Positions 34,243 to 45,420 of a stretch of 64,000 bases of DNA are shown piece after piece (the first letter of the stretch is position 1; every line of letters starts with the position of its first letter). The stretch lies in contig WOGZ01000021.1 in the NCBI GenBank assembly GCA_009733775.1, positions 171,354 through 235,353 of the forward strand, given 5' to 3'. Under the pieces are notes generated by a model. That model saw nothing but the letters and a program-made list of their open reading frames with translations, was not told the DNA's origin and did no database searches. Position numbers and translations under genes: made by a program. The stretch is from Alectoria sarmentosa (lineage: Eukaryota; Ascomycota; Lecanoromycetes; Lecanorales; Parmeliaceae).

Positions 34243-36282
34243 ATGATGTATATAAAAAGTAGACGAGATGTTATTATGATGAGGACTGTAAACGTTAAAA
34301 TGCTTTCATACGTTTGGTGGCGAAGGCTTACCTGTCTACTATGCTATAGGCATAAAAGATTGTAAGCAGACAGACTTGGCAATGAATGACGAAGCTTGGT
34401 ATGTATTAATTTGTATGGGAAACGGTCAAGAGATGGGGATGCGAAGACATCTTGTATGCTTCGATAAGGTGAAGCGTACCCATAGTCGGTGTATCATCCG
34501 CCTCAAAGGTGAAGGCCCATCCGCGTGAAACAAGCTCACCGGTGTGATATACTGTCGCTTATACGAAAGGAAAGGGAATATTCCAAAGGGCGAAGTCGAA
34601 TCTTCACCGGGGCGGAGAAAAATGTAGTGCCCCTTCGGTGTGACGAGTAAAATATTTCGGTGTCCATTCCAGATTGGATCCACACCAGATAACCACAAAA
34701 CGGTTTGTTGAAGCTACCATGGCCTTGGTGGGTCGGAACAAATTTCGATTGCTATCCCCAGCAAGAAGGGCGCGAACATAGTCGAGTCCTCCACGGGCAC
34801 TGCAATTCTGGCTCAATGAGGGCTCTTTAAACCTCGTTGGCGGCGGCGCCCTCGCTGCGGCCCGCAGCATTCCAAGCACTGTCGGTTGGTAGATAACGCT
34901 CATACGGGAAGCAGCAGGAATGGTGACTTAGTGAGGCGATGGCATTGATGCTTCTAGAAGGCGTCGGAGAGGACCCGTCTGCGATTCTCAAGTCGTTCTA
35001 TGATCCGTTGTGGCGAAAGAGGATGGCTCCCTTTTATCCCGGCCCCATTACTGACAGAAGTTTGGGGCATTGGCATGGCGCAGGTTCTGGCAGGACCCAA
35101 AGTATTGTGAAGATTCGCGGGATCAGGGCAACGGCGCGGCTCACTCTTCAAATCCTGGAAGGTTTGGCAACACGACTGGACGGCCGGGCCATCAGAATCC
35201 AATCCAGATGAGGGCGATGACTGTCAAAGCTGTGGCAGTGCGATATTGGTTCTCACTGACCGGTGAGATTGAAGCCATGCGTAGGGGAACACGTGACCGT
35301 TTCGATGCATTTCAATTTGACCTTGCTCTGTACGATGCACGACTGACTCTGGCGCAACGCTCAATTATCACGATCTAAATTCTCCAGCCGGAACCCGCCG
35401 ATTAGGACAGGTATCCGCCATATTGCCCTACTCGTGGCCCAGTCCAAGGCTTAGGTGTGATCTTGGCTGCAATGACGGTCGAGGGAATAGGGCGCAGCAC
35501 AGCACAGTCCGTTTCGCAACTAGACACCTGTTCATCGATAGATCTTTGCACCGTAGAATCTCAAAGACTGGTTCTCAATACCACAGTAAGCTGCGCAACG
35601 CCATAGCCGCCATACACCAGGTCATGACCACTTCCACTGCCCCAGCCAACATCTTGGCGGCCATTGTGGTGGAATACTGTAGCCTAGCTACCAGAAACGA
35701 TGATGGGCACACGACGTGGCACACACACCCTCTTGTTAAGCCATAGTATTTGGTGATCCTTTGGCAGTAGAATATTGAGGTCGAAAGGATTGCAGAAGGC
35801 TAGAATGAGGCAATGAGGTTTTAGCGCGATAGCCTTGTTTGCCTTCTTTCCCATAAGAACTTACTGACATTCGAAGGCTGAGGAAATAAAGCATAACCTT
35901 GCCGTGCTTCGATCCTGGGCGGGGCGCAGACCTTGGGTTTGGCCCGTTAGGAATCGTGGAGTATTTGCGACAAAGACCATGAAGGAGAATGCTCCACATT
36001 GGAGAAAATGGTACCTGCACATCAGCCTCTCTTCGTTGAGCGTTCAAAATCCACAGTCATTGCGCACAAGGCTGAGCAGGTCAGCATTCTCTTGATACAA
36101 CAAACATGCAAGAAAAGAGATTGCTCAGTGGCAACGTTTCACAGTCACAAATGCTGTCAATTAGATTTCCCAGGTACGCTATGTAGCGATAGACCGGAGC
36201 CATCACCAAACGTGCGAGAGAGCTCATCGCACATACATAGAGATACCTAAAAGAACTTCATGTCTTTTTGAATATTTGGCAA
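34243..36282. other. Gene-poor stretch of 2 kb
   Basis: This lies between the start of the C2H2 gene and the end of NOT3/5. Frames at 34604-34903 (minus), 34939-35211 (plus) and 35736-36047 (minus) lack domains and do not assemble through splice sites. The first few hundred bases probably hold the promoter and 5' UTR of the C2H2 gene. A decayed repeat or a non-coding RNA cannot be ruled out. Confidence 0.4.
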
Positions 36283-38481
36283 TCACAGATCGTCTTCCAA
36301 AAATTTATAGGCAAATTTGAAGTCTGCTTTCCTCCGATTCATCCTGGTCATGGCAAGGATTATCAGCATTGGGTTTCAGGAAATAGATGAGCTGTCGTCG
36401 CTTCGAGAGGCCAAAGTCAGGATGAGGGACGACTCTTACCATGTGCTCTCGTAATCGAAAAATCGATAAGTGCCTTGCTCATACTCTTCTGTGATTGTCT
36501 TTGGCTCCTCATGTCTTTGAAACCATGTCTGATATTGCTTGTGAAACCGCCAGCTTTGACTCTTGAGTGACTTAGCCGCCAAGTATTGCTGGTACGTATT
36601 CTGACGATAGTAGAAGAGGTAGAACAGGGTGTCTGTATCGATCTTGCCGTACAGGCTAGGATCATCTACACTTGGGAATGGCTCTTGTGGATAGTATGCC
36701 GGCGTATTGTATTTTGTATCCGGTCGGTAATGGCGTGGCTTTTCTGCATCCAGATAATCTGGACGACTGGCGTGAGACGCTGCAAGCAGTCGTTGTACAG
36801 AAGGAGAGTCGGATGCAGGCGTTCGGCTCTTTGTTATTTCAAAGGACTGTAGAAGATCCTGTAGGCTTGCCGGTAGGTGATAGACGGACTCGTCTTCTTC
36901 TTGTCTTAGAGGCTCCCCATTTGTTCGTTCCAAGACAGGCGATTTGGTTTGAACAAGGGTATTTTTCGTCTCTTTTGGTGCGGGAAGAGCAGCTTCCTGG
37001 GTTAGTGCCGGAACAGCTACTGACATCTTCGAAGCTGACGATGTCCGTGAGTGCACAGAGGTATCAGTTGCTGCAGCTGGAGTTGGGACATTGCGGCTGC
37101 TGGCCGAAGCAGTTGCACTCGGCTGGGTTGGTGGTGGGGATTTTGGTTGGACAAGTGTGCTTGGAGTCTCTGAGCTTGCTGACACAGGGACAGCAGGCTT
37201 TTGGGCAGGTGTGGGATCCGAGCTTGCTGGTAATGAAGGTGCTGCGCTGGGTGACGTAGTTGCACTGCTCTTTTGAGTAGGCGGGAAAGCAGACAGGCCA
37301 GGGGGCGCGCTTGGTATTGGCGCTAGGGCCGTGCTTGGTGGTGGAGGTAATGGTGCTATTCCCACCGCAGCTTTGTCACTTGCAGCCGCCGCAGCGGCTG
37401 CTGAAGCGTACTTAAGCGTCTCTCCTGGGGCTCTGGTGGGTAAAGGTGCAGGCTTCATGTTGTTGTTTGTCGTACCGTTGGTTGTGCTTACTAAGGGGGT
37501 GTGAAGTGTTGCTAGAGCTGGTAAGGGCGATTTCAATTGGTTTGATGGTCTTCTGACGCCAGTACCTGGAGGCTCTGAGACGGACGTCGATTTCGGTTTC
37601 CCAGCACCTGTGCTAAGACCTCGCGCATCCGCAGCCTCTGGGAGTTCATCTGCTATTGATTGTGTATCTTGTGAAGAGACTCGATCGTTGTCATTGCCCA
37701 GACCGAAAGTTTCCTCCTCTTCCTCAAGATTTAGATCATCGTATATAGAGTCGTCTTCATTAAAGTCCACCGCCTGGTTCTCTTCAACGTAGTACTTGAT
37801 GCTTTCTTCCAAATCTTGTACCTGCTCCGTCTCAACGTTGCCATTCTCCAAGGATCGTAACAGTAGCTCCAATTTCCCCTGATGATATTTGTGCCGTTCC
37901 GTGGTCCTCGATATTTCAGACAAACGGTCTGCTTTGCCGGTGTCCTTCTTGCCCTTTTTTACAGTCGCCTGTAAAGCTTCCTCTTCGGCTTCGAGCGTTT
38001 CGATTTGTCGCTCCAGCTCCTCAACCATGTTCTGAAGGAAATTGCACATATCCAACTTTGCCTTCTCTTTGGGATCCAGTTTTGCGGTAGCTTGCAGTCC
38101 CTCCTTCGAAAAAGCCTTGGTCTTCATCTCCTTCTCGACCGCCTTGAATTTCTCCATTTCCTACATTCATAACCACAATCAGCAGATGGCGTGGCTCTGA
38201 GAAGTGCTTTCACAAGCAGCACCTACGTTCTCAATTGCTTTCCGCTGCTCCATGAGCGGCTTCTTGTCTTTGATTTCATTTCCAGCAGCCCACGTCTTTA
38301 TCTGGTCCCGATGCCGTTGGAGCTTCTTGATCTCGCGCTTGAGAGCATCCTCCAATTTGTCCTTCTGCGAGGCATTGGTGGCCTGTTGTATCTTATCGAA
38401 TATGCCTTCAAATACCACAATTCCCTCAGCAACTTTTTTGAATGTCTTGTCGATCTCCTGCTGTAACTTTCGTTGAGCCAT
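36283..38481 (-). CDS. CCR4-NOT complex subunit NOT3/NOT5
   Basis: A 678-residue protein from exons 38227..38481, 36440..38160 and 36283..36343. The start is MAQRKLQQEIDKTFKKV, the standard NOT3/5 N-terminus; the GTG just upstream is not used. The N-terminal coiled-coil domain is complete (LKREIKKLQRHRDQIKTW, KAFSKEGLQATAKLDPKEK). A long Pro/Ser/Thr/Ala-rich linker follows, then the C-terminal NOT box starting at about residue 540 (FDTDTLFYLFYYRQNTYQQYL type block). The last 20 codons lie in a small third exon. It completes the NOT box as NRRKADFKFAYKFLEDDL; without it the protein would stop early after YESTW. The protein acts in mRNA deadenylation and decay and in transcription control. Confidence 0.95.
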
Positions 38482-39065
38482 GACCACCGAATTGAAAGTG
38501 AGCGAAGCACGAGATTGCCTGTGTTGTCCGCCAGGCTGGGAGGGTAGTTGAGAATAACCCGTATTCGAGCTGAATCGCTGCAGTGATTTCGGGTTTGAGA
38601 GTAGGATGGAGGATTTGGTGAGACAGGCATCAAGTAGGCGCCTTGTAAAATTTCACAGCTGTGTCGTAGAAATACGCAATTCGTGGTTGCTGGAGATACC
38701 TCAAAGGCACTTTCTCGAAGGTGCCAAGGATCGCGAGCGGCGCGTAAGGCTAGCCGCGAGTGAGTGTGTTTAAAGCCGTGGAAAAGTTATCAGCTCTTTG
38801 GGGGTTTAATCTTTGTTTTCATCATATTTCTACAAGTATCTGAAAGTCTAGAAGATGAAAAGGAATTTCCTGTAACTCTTCCGACTCAATGGGCTGACAG
38901 TCTCCAAGGCTTTCTGATCTTTTCCGCTTTTTATCTATGAATCCGATATATTTTTCTCTCTTCTAGATATTGCTTCTTTCATGTATAACTGTTGCTAACT
39001 CTACTATTTTCTCTCTATACCTTCATCTTGTCATTCTGTCTGTTTCTTGATAATTAGCCGCGAAG
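38482..39065. promoter_or_regulatory. Divergent promoter between NOT3/5 and DTD genes
   Basis: A 584-bp stretch shared by two divergent starts. The part next to the DTD start (38800-39060) is T-rich and pyrimidine-biased, as is common in fungal 5' UTRs. No specific factor site is assigned. Confidence 0.4.
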
Positions 39066-39942
39066 ATGAAGGGTAAGCATTCTGAATATGTTTCCCCAAT
39101 CTTGTTTCAATTGCTAAATTTTCTAGCTGTTCTGCAACGAGTCACATCCGCTTCAGTGACAGTCGATTCAAAGATGGTGTCATCGATTGGGAAGGGTGTA
39201 CTGGTATTTGCCGCAATTGCTAAGGATGACACACACAAGGAAGTAGAGTCTATGGCGGCCAAAGTGCTGAAGCTAAAAATGTGGCCCGACGACATTGGCG
39301 GTACTGTATGCGTGCAGGACCACGCTTCCAGAGCATGGAAATGCTGACTCCCTCTCTTTTGAAGTGGAAGCGAAGTGTAAAGGATATCAAAGGGGAGCTC
39401 CTTTGCGGTATGTCAAAGGCGACTTCGTGAATATAGACACCGTCTGGCTTTCGAGGCTGACTTTATACAGTATCCCAATTCACCTTGCTGGCATCAACCA
39501 AGAAAGGCAACAAGCCGGACTTTCATAGTGCTGCAGGTGGTGAGGAAGCTAGAGAGTTGTATGATCATTTCTTTGCCAAAGTACAAGAGCTGTATGAGCC
39601 TGAAAAGGTGAAGAACGGCGTTTTTCAGGCCATGATGGAAGGTACTGCCCCCACTACCCATTCTTGTGCTCCGCTTATTTGTTCCGTGAAAGTGAATATA
39701 CAGAACTCTGGCCCTGTAGGTTTAGATTACACTAGTCACGATGAAGTGGTATCTAGCCAGCTTCCTCTGTCCATTGTCTTCTCATCAATCTCAGCTAATG
39801 GTGCGGCTTTCAGGTCACCTTGGAGATTGATACCAACCCTCACACTGGAAATGAGCAAGGGGAACAGCGCAAAACTTCTGCTAATGAGGAGAAGGGCAAG
39901 TTTGCGGAGAGTTTTCAATTACCAGTTGAACTACTAGATTGA
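39066..39942 (+). CDS. D-aminoacyl-tRNA deacylase (DTD1)
   Basis: A 183-residue protein from six exons: 39066..39072, 39127..39305, 39365..39407, 39471..39641, 39693..39715 and 39814..39942. The first exon codes only ATG AAG and one base, and the fifth is 23 nt. With these joins the protein reads MKAVLQRVTSASVTVDSKMV, then WPDDIGGTWKRSVKDI, ELLCVSQFTLLASTKKGNKPDF and NIQNSGPVTLEIDT. The SQFTL and NSGPVT (cross-subunit Gly-cisPro) motifs are those of DTD. The enzyme removes D-amino acids, and glycine from tRNA-Ala, to keep translation chirally correct. It is a cytosolic homodimer. The C-terminal extension after GPVTLEID is about 35 residues, charged, and not essential to the fold. Confidence 0.93.
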
Positions 39943-40282
39943 AATTTGTGGCCATCAAATGTCTTCTTCACTTTGCAGATAGTGCCCCAAATTAAAGAGC
40001 CATAGTTTTCCAGAACTTCCGTAGAATCTTATCGTCATGTTTCCATCGTCCCTTGAAAGATGTGTTGAAGCTCATAGAACTTCATGGAAATGGAAAAGCC
40101 CGACGTCCGTTGCGGCCCGCTGCCTCAGCTACCAACAAATAGCGGATTTTACTCCGCGATTTGATGCGTTGCTTGAGCTTCACCCACACAAGTGATACAC
40201 ATTCATTGGCAACAATTTATTAAACGTCTTTTGGGACGCGTTGCGGGCCCATTTTCTTTACATCAGCCTACAGGTCGCCACA
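39943..40282. other. Tandem intergenic region before the cyclophilin-40 gene
   Basis: A 340-bp stretch between DTD1 and cyclophilin-40, both on the plus strand. It should contain the DTD1 3' UTR and the cyclophilin promoter. No site assigned. Confidence 0.4.
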
Positions 40283-41835
40283 ATGGCTTCGGGAAAGTCA
40301 AGTATGTATTGGCCTCGCATGGCCTGCATAAGCAATGCTGATTATAGAGGAGCAGATCGCAGCCGGGTCTTTTTTGACATAGAAATATCTCACCAGAAGA
40401 AAGGGCGCGTCGTCTTTGAATTGGTACGTCCCAAAACCCCAAGTCTGATGCGTATCTGATGTCGCGCGCACTCCGTTATCATGGGCTACATAGCCTACTT
40501 ACTAATTCTTTCTCTACTGATGGATGATTAGTATGATGATGGTTAGTGTTGCTGGTTGTATCCAAGGTCTCTCTGCCTGACTTCTCGTAGTTGTCCCAAA
40601 GACCACAGAGAACTTCCGTTGTCTGTGCACTGGAGAAAAGGGCGAAGGAAAGTCTGGCAAGTCATTGAGCTACAAAGGTTCGTCCATTTTGTTCACAAAC
40701 TCAACAGGCATACAATCTTTATTTGTCTGAGAAATTTTACAGGCTCTGGCTTTCACCGTGTCATCAAGGGTTTCATGATTCAGGGAGGAGACTTCACGGC
40801 TGGCAACGGCACTGGCGGAGAGTCGATTTACGGCGAGAAATTTGAAGACGAAAACTTCGAGCTGAAGCATTCAAAGCCTTTTCTGCTGTCAATGGCAAAT
40901 GCTGGACCAGGTAAGCTAGCGTACTAGTAAGCCTGAAACAGGACGCTTTCTCATCATTGGTAGGGACCAATGGATCTCAATTCTTCGTCACGACTGTACA
41001 AACGCCTCATCTTGACGGCAAGCATGTAAGTTATACCAAGCAAGACCGTTGACGCTTGAAAACCCAATTTTGACTGTTCGCAAGGTGGTGTTTGGAGAAG
41101 TCCTAGAAAACAAGGGCCTCATACGTGAAATAGAGAACTTGGCCACGCAGGCTGATAAGCCCACGAAAGATGTTACAATCGTTGGTATGTTTTCATTCCA
41201 TCCTATTGCTGAACAGGAGTTGACTCACCAATGTAGATTGCGGGCAACTTTCTGGCGACGAGGCCATGAATGTGGGCAAGAAGGAACCCGACAGCACTGG
41301 TGACACGTATGAAGAATTCCCCCAAGACCAAGGCGAGGAGTTTAAAGGACCAGAAGTCCTCAAGATTGCCACCGAACTCAAAGAATTCGGCAACAAGGCC
41401 TTTAAAGCTAGTGATCTGATTCTTGCTCTTGCGAAGTACCAGAAAGGCCTACGCTATCTGAACGAGTATCCAGAGGCTTTACCTGAGGACCCTCCGGAGC
41501 TCTCCAAGGAACTAACGCACATCCGTTTTACCCTGCACTCGAACTCAGCCCTTCTTCAAATCAAGCTGGGGTCGTATGAGGAAGCCCAAATCAGCGCGGA
41601 CAACGCTCTGGAGGTTGAGCAAGTCTCCAACCAAGATCGCGCCAAGGCATCCTACCGCAAAGCCCTCGCTCTCCTGGGGCTCAAGGACGACGAGGAGGCG
41701 GTGAAGAGCCTCGAGACAGCCCAAAAGCTCGCCCCAGGCGACGTGGCTATCAGCAAGGAGTTGGGCGCCGCGAAGAGAAAAGCTGCCGAGCATGCCAAGA
41801 AAGAGAAGGCGGCGTACAAAAAGTTCTTCGAGTAG
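40283..41835 (+). CDS. Cyclophilin-40 peptidyl-prolyl isomerase with TPR domain (Cpr6/CypD type)
   Basis: A 372-residue protein from eight exons: 40283..40301, 40350..40423, 40532..40541, 40591..40677, 40743..40910, 40964..41025, 41085..41184 and 41237..41835. Exon 3 is a 10-nt microexon that codes YDD and one base. Joined, the cyclophilin domain shows SGFHRVIKGFMIQGGDFTAG with the catalytic Arg and FMIQGGD, FLLSMANAGPGTNGSQFFVT, and HLDGKHVVFGEV. From about residue 215 there is a TPR domain (FGNKAFKASDLILALAKYQK, HSNSALLQIKLGSYEEA, KASYRKALALLGL). It is an Hsp90 co-chaperone in the cytosol. Length is normal. It converges on the mL58 gene, 377 bp away. Confidence 0.95.
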
Positions 41836-42212
41836 AGACAGGCTGCACCTTGATTTTGCCTGCCAGATATCCACTAGAGCCCGAACGACAAAGCAATGCA
41901 TGCGAACATTGGAGATGTTGTTGATGCCATAGATCAAAACGTAGATGTATATGTACACAGAAGAGCTCACTTCAACAAGACAAAGAAATACCGTACTCTG
42001 CAGCTGTGATATACACAAATTTTCAATAGCGATCTGTAGGACAAGACTAGACATTGTACGTTTGATTTTGGTCCTCTCTTTTGTCGCGCAGCTTCTCCAC
42101 ACCTAGCAGCTTAATATCGCTCTTACAGCGAGCTGGAGCTCGTAACAGGAGTAAATTCCCGAGGCTTCGACCAACAATTTCTAACAGAACGCACCCAATT
42201 CCTGGCAAATTC
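41836..42212. other. Convergent 3' flank between cyclophilin-40 and mL58
   Basis: A 377-bp stretch holding the two convergent 3' ends. The open frame on the minus strand across 41545-42102 is antisense to the TPR region and is not supported. Confidence 0.4.
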
Positions 42213-42836
42213 CTATAAATCCTTGCCCCACAGCTCCCTCCTTTTGCCCCTATCTTCCCGTGCATACCTCCTTCTCCTGCCCCATTTCTCTTGAATCTCC
42301 TTCAACTTCCTCTGCTCCGCTATCTTCTTCTCTGAAGGCGCCTCCGCAACCATACCTATGAAGAATTGACTGCACTCAAACTTCTCCGCCAACTTCGCCC
42401 GTGTCCACTTGTACGGATCTTTGCTCCTCAGCCTTCTTATCTCCTCAATCTCCTCTTGCCGCAGGTGATACTTCTTCTCATACGGTTTGTGCTTGTGGAG
42501 GACTGGTGGTAAAGGTTTGTCAGGCTTGTCGTAAGGGTTGGCGTGCTGATGGGATTGAGCAAGGAGGGTCCGGCGCGGGTCATTGACTGGGAGGAAGACT
42601 GGAGGAGTATGGTAGGGAGATGGAGCGGAGGACGGTGGATTGAAGACGATGTAATTGTTTACTTGAGACGCGGGGATCGAGGAGGTGAATGATGGGTCAG
42701 GTTTCGTTCTGAGGCGTTTGGTTGTTCGGCGCGCGGAGGATTCGTTTCTTCGGGAGACATATGGTACCAAGCTCAAGAATGAAGGGAGGAGGAAGGGTAG
42801 ATTGGAAGGCGGTCGCAGGGATAGGGAAACAGACAT
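42213..42836 (-). CDS. MRPL20: Mitochondrial large-subunit ribosomal protein mL58 (MRPL20)
   Basis: A single-exon 207-residue protein. I took the ATG at 42836 (MSVSLSLRPPSNLPF) rather than the upstream one at 42911, because it gives a typical mitochondrial presequence with Arg and Ser and few acidic residues. The conserved core is KYHLRQEEIEEIRRLRSKDP, then KWTRAKLAEKFECSQFFIGM and a very basic C-terminus (KEIQEKWGRRRRYAREDRGK). This pattern is typical of fungal mL58, a fungus-specific mitoribosome protein. It is divergent from the disordered protein gene at 43380. Confidence 0.82.
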   Translation of the reverse strand: MSVSLSLRPPSNLPFLLPSFLSLVPYVSRRNESSARRTTKRLRTKPDPSFTSSIPASQVNNYIVFNPPSSAPSPYHTPPVFLPVNDPRRTLLAQSHQHANPYDKPDKPLPPVLHKHKPYEKKYHLRQEEIEEIRRLRSKDPYKWTRAKLAEKFECSQFFIGMVAEAPSEKKIAEQRKLKEIQEKWGRRRRYAREDRGKRRELWGKDL

Positions 42837-43379
42837 GTCGTTGCTGTCGATAGGACTTGTCGTCGGACAGAATGTTACGATTAATTCACGATTGATCCTT
42901 TTCAGGACCACAGGGGTCCTCGAATGTCGGTTAAATGTCGGTCAGGATCGGTAGCGAGGTTGAAGATCCCTGCCAACAGCGTCACCGTTTGGCTGAGACG
43001 TGGCCAACCTCTGAAACAACACGCAATTCAGAATCAGGAGCACTCCGATTTTAATTGCTCAAGGGAGGATTGTTCATCTTTTTGCTTTTACAGCTTCAGG
43101 CAACTTTGGCTGCCGGATCTCGAAATCGCACGTGTTTCGCTAAAGTACAAGAGAAAGCCATTAAGCCACACACAACAACTAAAGCTGAAAGGTATGCCTT
43201 ACTTAGCCAGATCTCTCCAAGCGCTTTTTCGCTTTTTGAGATACTTACGCGTTCTTTCCTTCCCTGCGCATTTACAGTGGCTCTCAGGAGGAAATTGACT
43301 CTCGATTAGGTCTTGTTTCGGGGAGTCAGACCTCGCCCATCCATGCAATCCCAATAGGCCCTTGCGACCACCTGGCACA
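42837..43379. promoter_or_regulatory. Divergent promoter between mL58 and the gene at 43380
   Basis: A 543-bp stretch between two divergent starts. There is no coding frame of note, no TATA-like box that stands out and no palindromic operator-like site. Confidence 0.35.
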
Positions 43380-44471
43380 ATGGCCGATAGACGGATCAGT
43401 TTAAGCAGAGAAGCCGGTGATGATACTGGGTCACGGACCTCATCGGTTCCGCTTTTGGGCGAAGGCTTGAACCATGCACCTGAGCTGGATGGGAAGATCG
43501 GGAAGCGGAGGTTCTGGGGCTTAGGCAGGAAGAAGGAAGATGATAAGAGCAAGAAGACCAGGGCAACTGCTTCGACCAGTATTCCCCCTACAACAGCTAC
43601 AACAGCCCCTCCAAAGAGCATGCGTTCGGTGTCACCAATCACAGGAGTTGGTGCCCCAATCACGCAAACCATCTCACATCCATACGGCGCGCCAGCATCT
43701 CCCTCGCGCAATCTCAACTCACCGTCCCCTGGAATACCATCGCCAGCTTCCTCGCAAATATTCGAGCGCTCTGTCCAAGAAGATGGTCTTGCCTCCTCCG
43801 CTTCACCAGCCATACCAGCGCACATTACTACCGAGAATCACATCCCTCCCGTCTTAGACGCCTCCTCAGTGGCAATCACGGACGATCACCTGAATCCTGA
43901 CAACGTGGAAATAGTAATGCACTCAGCCCATCAGCCTGCTGCAGTCACAGTAACAGGTGCTGGAACAAGCGAAGCCACTGGAGCTTCTTGGCAGGAGGAC
44001 CTCGTCGCCCATCCAGACCAAGACGATGCCGCGTCGAATTACGGCGCTTTGGACTCGAACGACGTTCGTCGGCTCAGCTTCATATCATTTGCTGATGTCG
44101 TGCATGCTGAACACGTGGACCACTCCGGGAGTGTTGCGCCTACCATTTCTAGTCCTCTCGCCGCTGCTCGCAACCGCTCTCCGTCTCCTGGGCGCTCTCC
44201 ATTGTCGTCCCAAGGTCTAGGTGGCTCACCAGTAGCGAGTGGATCCGACTCTTCTCGCGGACTGGAGACTTCTCCCAGTCGAGGAGGGTACGGTCTTGGC
44301 AGCACGTACTCGGGCCACAGTCCCCCAACAGGAGGAGAATTGACGATTGAGACCATGAGGCAAGCGTTGAGGAAGACTGGAAGTGGTGACCTCAGCGGTG
44401 CAAGGAGCGCACCAATGAGTGCTGTAGGTGGAGATGTAGGGATTGGGGAGCATTCTTTCAAGCTTGTATGA
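43380..44471 (+). CDS. Disordered Ser/Pro-rich fungal protein, unknown function
   Basis: A single-exon protein of 363 residues starting MADRRISLSREAGDD. Near the N-terminus is a basic cluster with aromatics (KRRFWGLGRKKEDDKSKK), then a long low-complexity region of Ser, Pro, Thr and Ala. Two segments look more ordered: DVRRLSFISFADVVHAEHVD around residue 230, and GELTIETMRQALRKTGSGDL close to the end. No enzyme motif, membrane helix or signal peptide is seen. The RRLSF context could be a kinase site; that is only sequence resemblance. I do not recognise the gene. It is followed after 950 bp by the RasGAP gene on the same strand. Confidence 0.6.
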   Translation: MADRRISLSREAGDDTGSRTSSVPLLGEGLNHAPELDGKIGKRRFWGLGRKKEDDKSKKTRATASTSIPPTTATTAPPKSMRSVSPITGVGAPITQTISHPYGAPASPSRNLNSPSPGIPSPASSQIFERSVQEDGLASSASPAIPAHITTENHIPPVLDASSVAITDDHLNPDNVEIVMHSAHQPAAVTVTGAGTSEATGASWQEDLVAHPDQDDAASNYGALDSNDVRRLSFISFADVVHAEHVDHSGSVAPTISSPLAAARNRSPSPGRSPLSSQGLGGSPVASGSDSSRGLETSPSRGGYGLGSTYSGHSPPTGGELTIETMRQALRKTGSGDLSGARSAPMSAVGGDVGIGEHSFKLV

Positions 44472-45420
44472 AAGGAATGGAGATATTGAACTGTGTGGAG
44501 ACAGGCCCTGGGAGCGAAGCTCAAGCTTGGGCCTGTCGATTCGGCGAAGATGCTATGGGTTCCGATAACGATCTATGTTTACAATTGCTGTATTTCGATT
44601 ACCCTTTTCCATCAGCAAGTATTTACTTCAATTACGATGGCTATGGACCAGCCGAGTAATGGCACTCGATATTTCAATGCCCCACTCGGTCATTGGTGTA
44701 GACCTTGACCAGCGCAGTAAAGCATACTCAGTACCTCACGTAGAGTTAACTAAGTGGATTGGAAGAAGGTTGTTTTTTATTAAGGCCCTTCAGCGGGAGG
44801 CTACTGGCTTGAGCCGTTAATAAGTATGTACCTCTGGAGCTCTGTACCTTTTCCTTGTGCTAAAGTTTGAACTTTGAACAGTGGGACCATTTCCCTGAGA
44901 CTTCTCGGTCCTATCTCGGCGGCCCTTCACCAAATACATCTGCGTCTCTTTCGTTTGCGCCTCAGACATTTGTATGTCTCACCAAGAGTATCCGTTTCCA
45001 ACACCAGTGTGATTGGGCCACCCTTCTCGAAACTCGTTTTCGCTTTGCAGGAGAAGATATCTGTATAGCTTCCTACCAAGGCTCTATATAAAGATAATCC
45101 AATCTCATCCGCGACTCTCGAGCCTTGTTTGGACTTCATTCGACACAACGTCGAAGGCGTCCCACCCTTCTCCGGCCCCAAGGCTATTGTCTCGGGCAAC
45201 CAAAGACCCTATGTCCAATGTCATCGCCGCAACCCCTCATGCTTGCTGCATTTCGGCCCCACAATTCCGCCTCACCGCACGGGCGCCCTCATGCGCGATA
45301 ACACAATCTCTCAGCCTCGTCAAGCATATAAAAGCCTGTTTTTGAGACCTCAGTCATGCCATTTGCAATACTTTAACACAATATTGGGAGGCGAAAGCGA
45401 CAGAGAAGGCAGGACACACA
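44472..45420. other. Tandem intergenic region before the RasGAP gene
   Basis: A 949-bp stretch with no supported coding frame. Its 3' half probably carries the promoter and 5' UTR of the RasGAP gene; short frames at 44575-45443 do not have domains. Confidence 0.4.

Noticed and set aside
41545..42102. 185-codon minus-strand frame
   Set aside because: Antisense to the TPR domain of cyclophilin-40 and without recognisable content.
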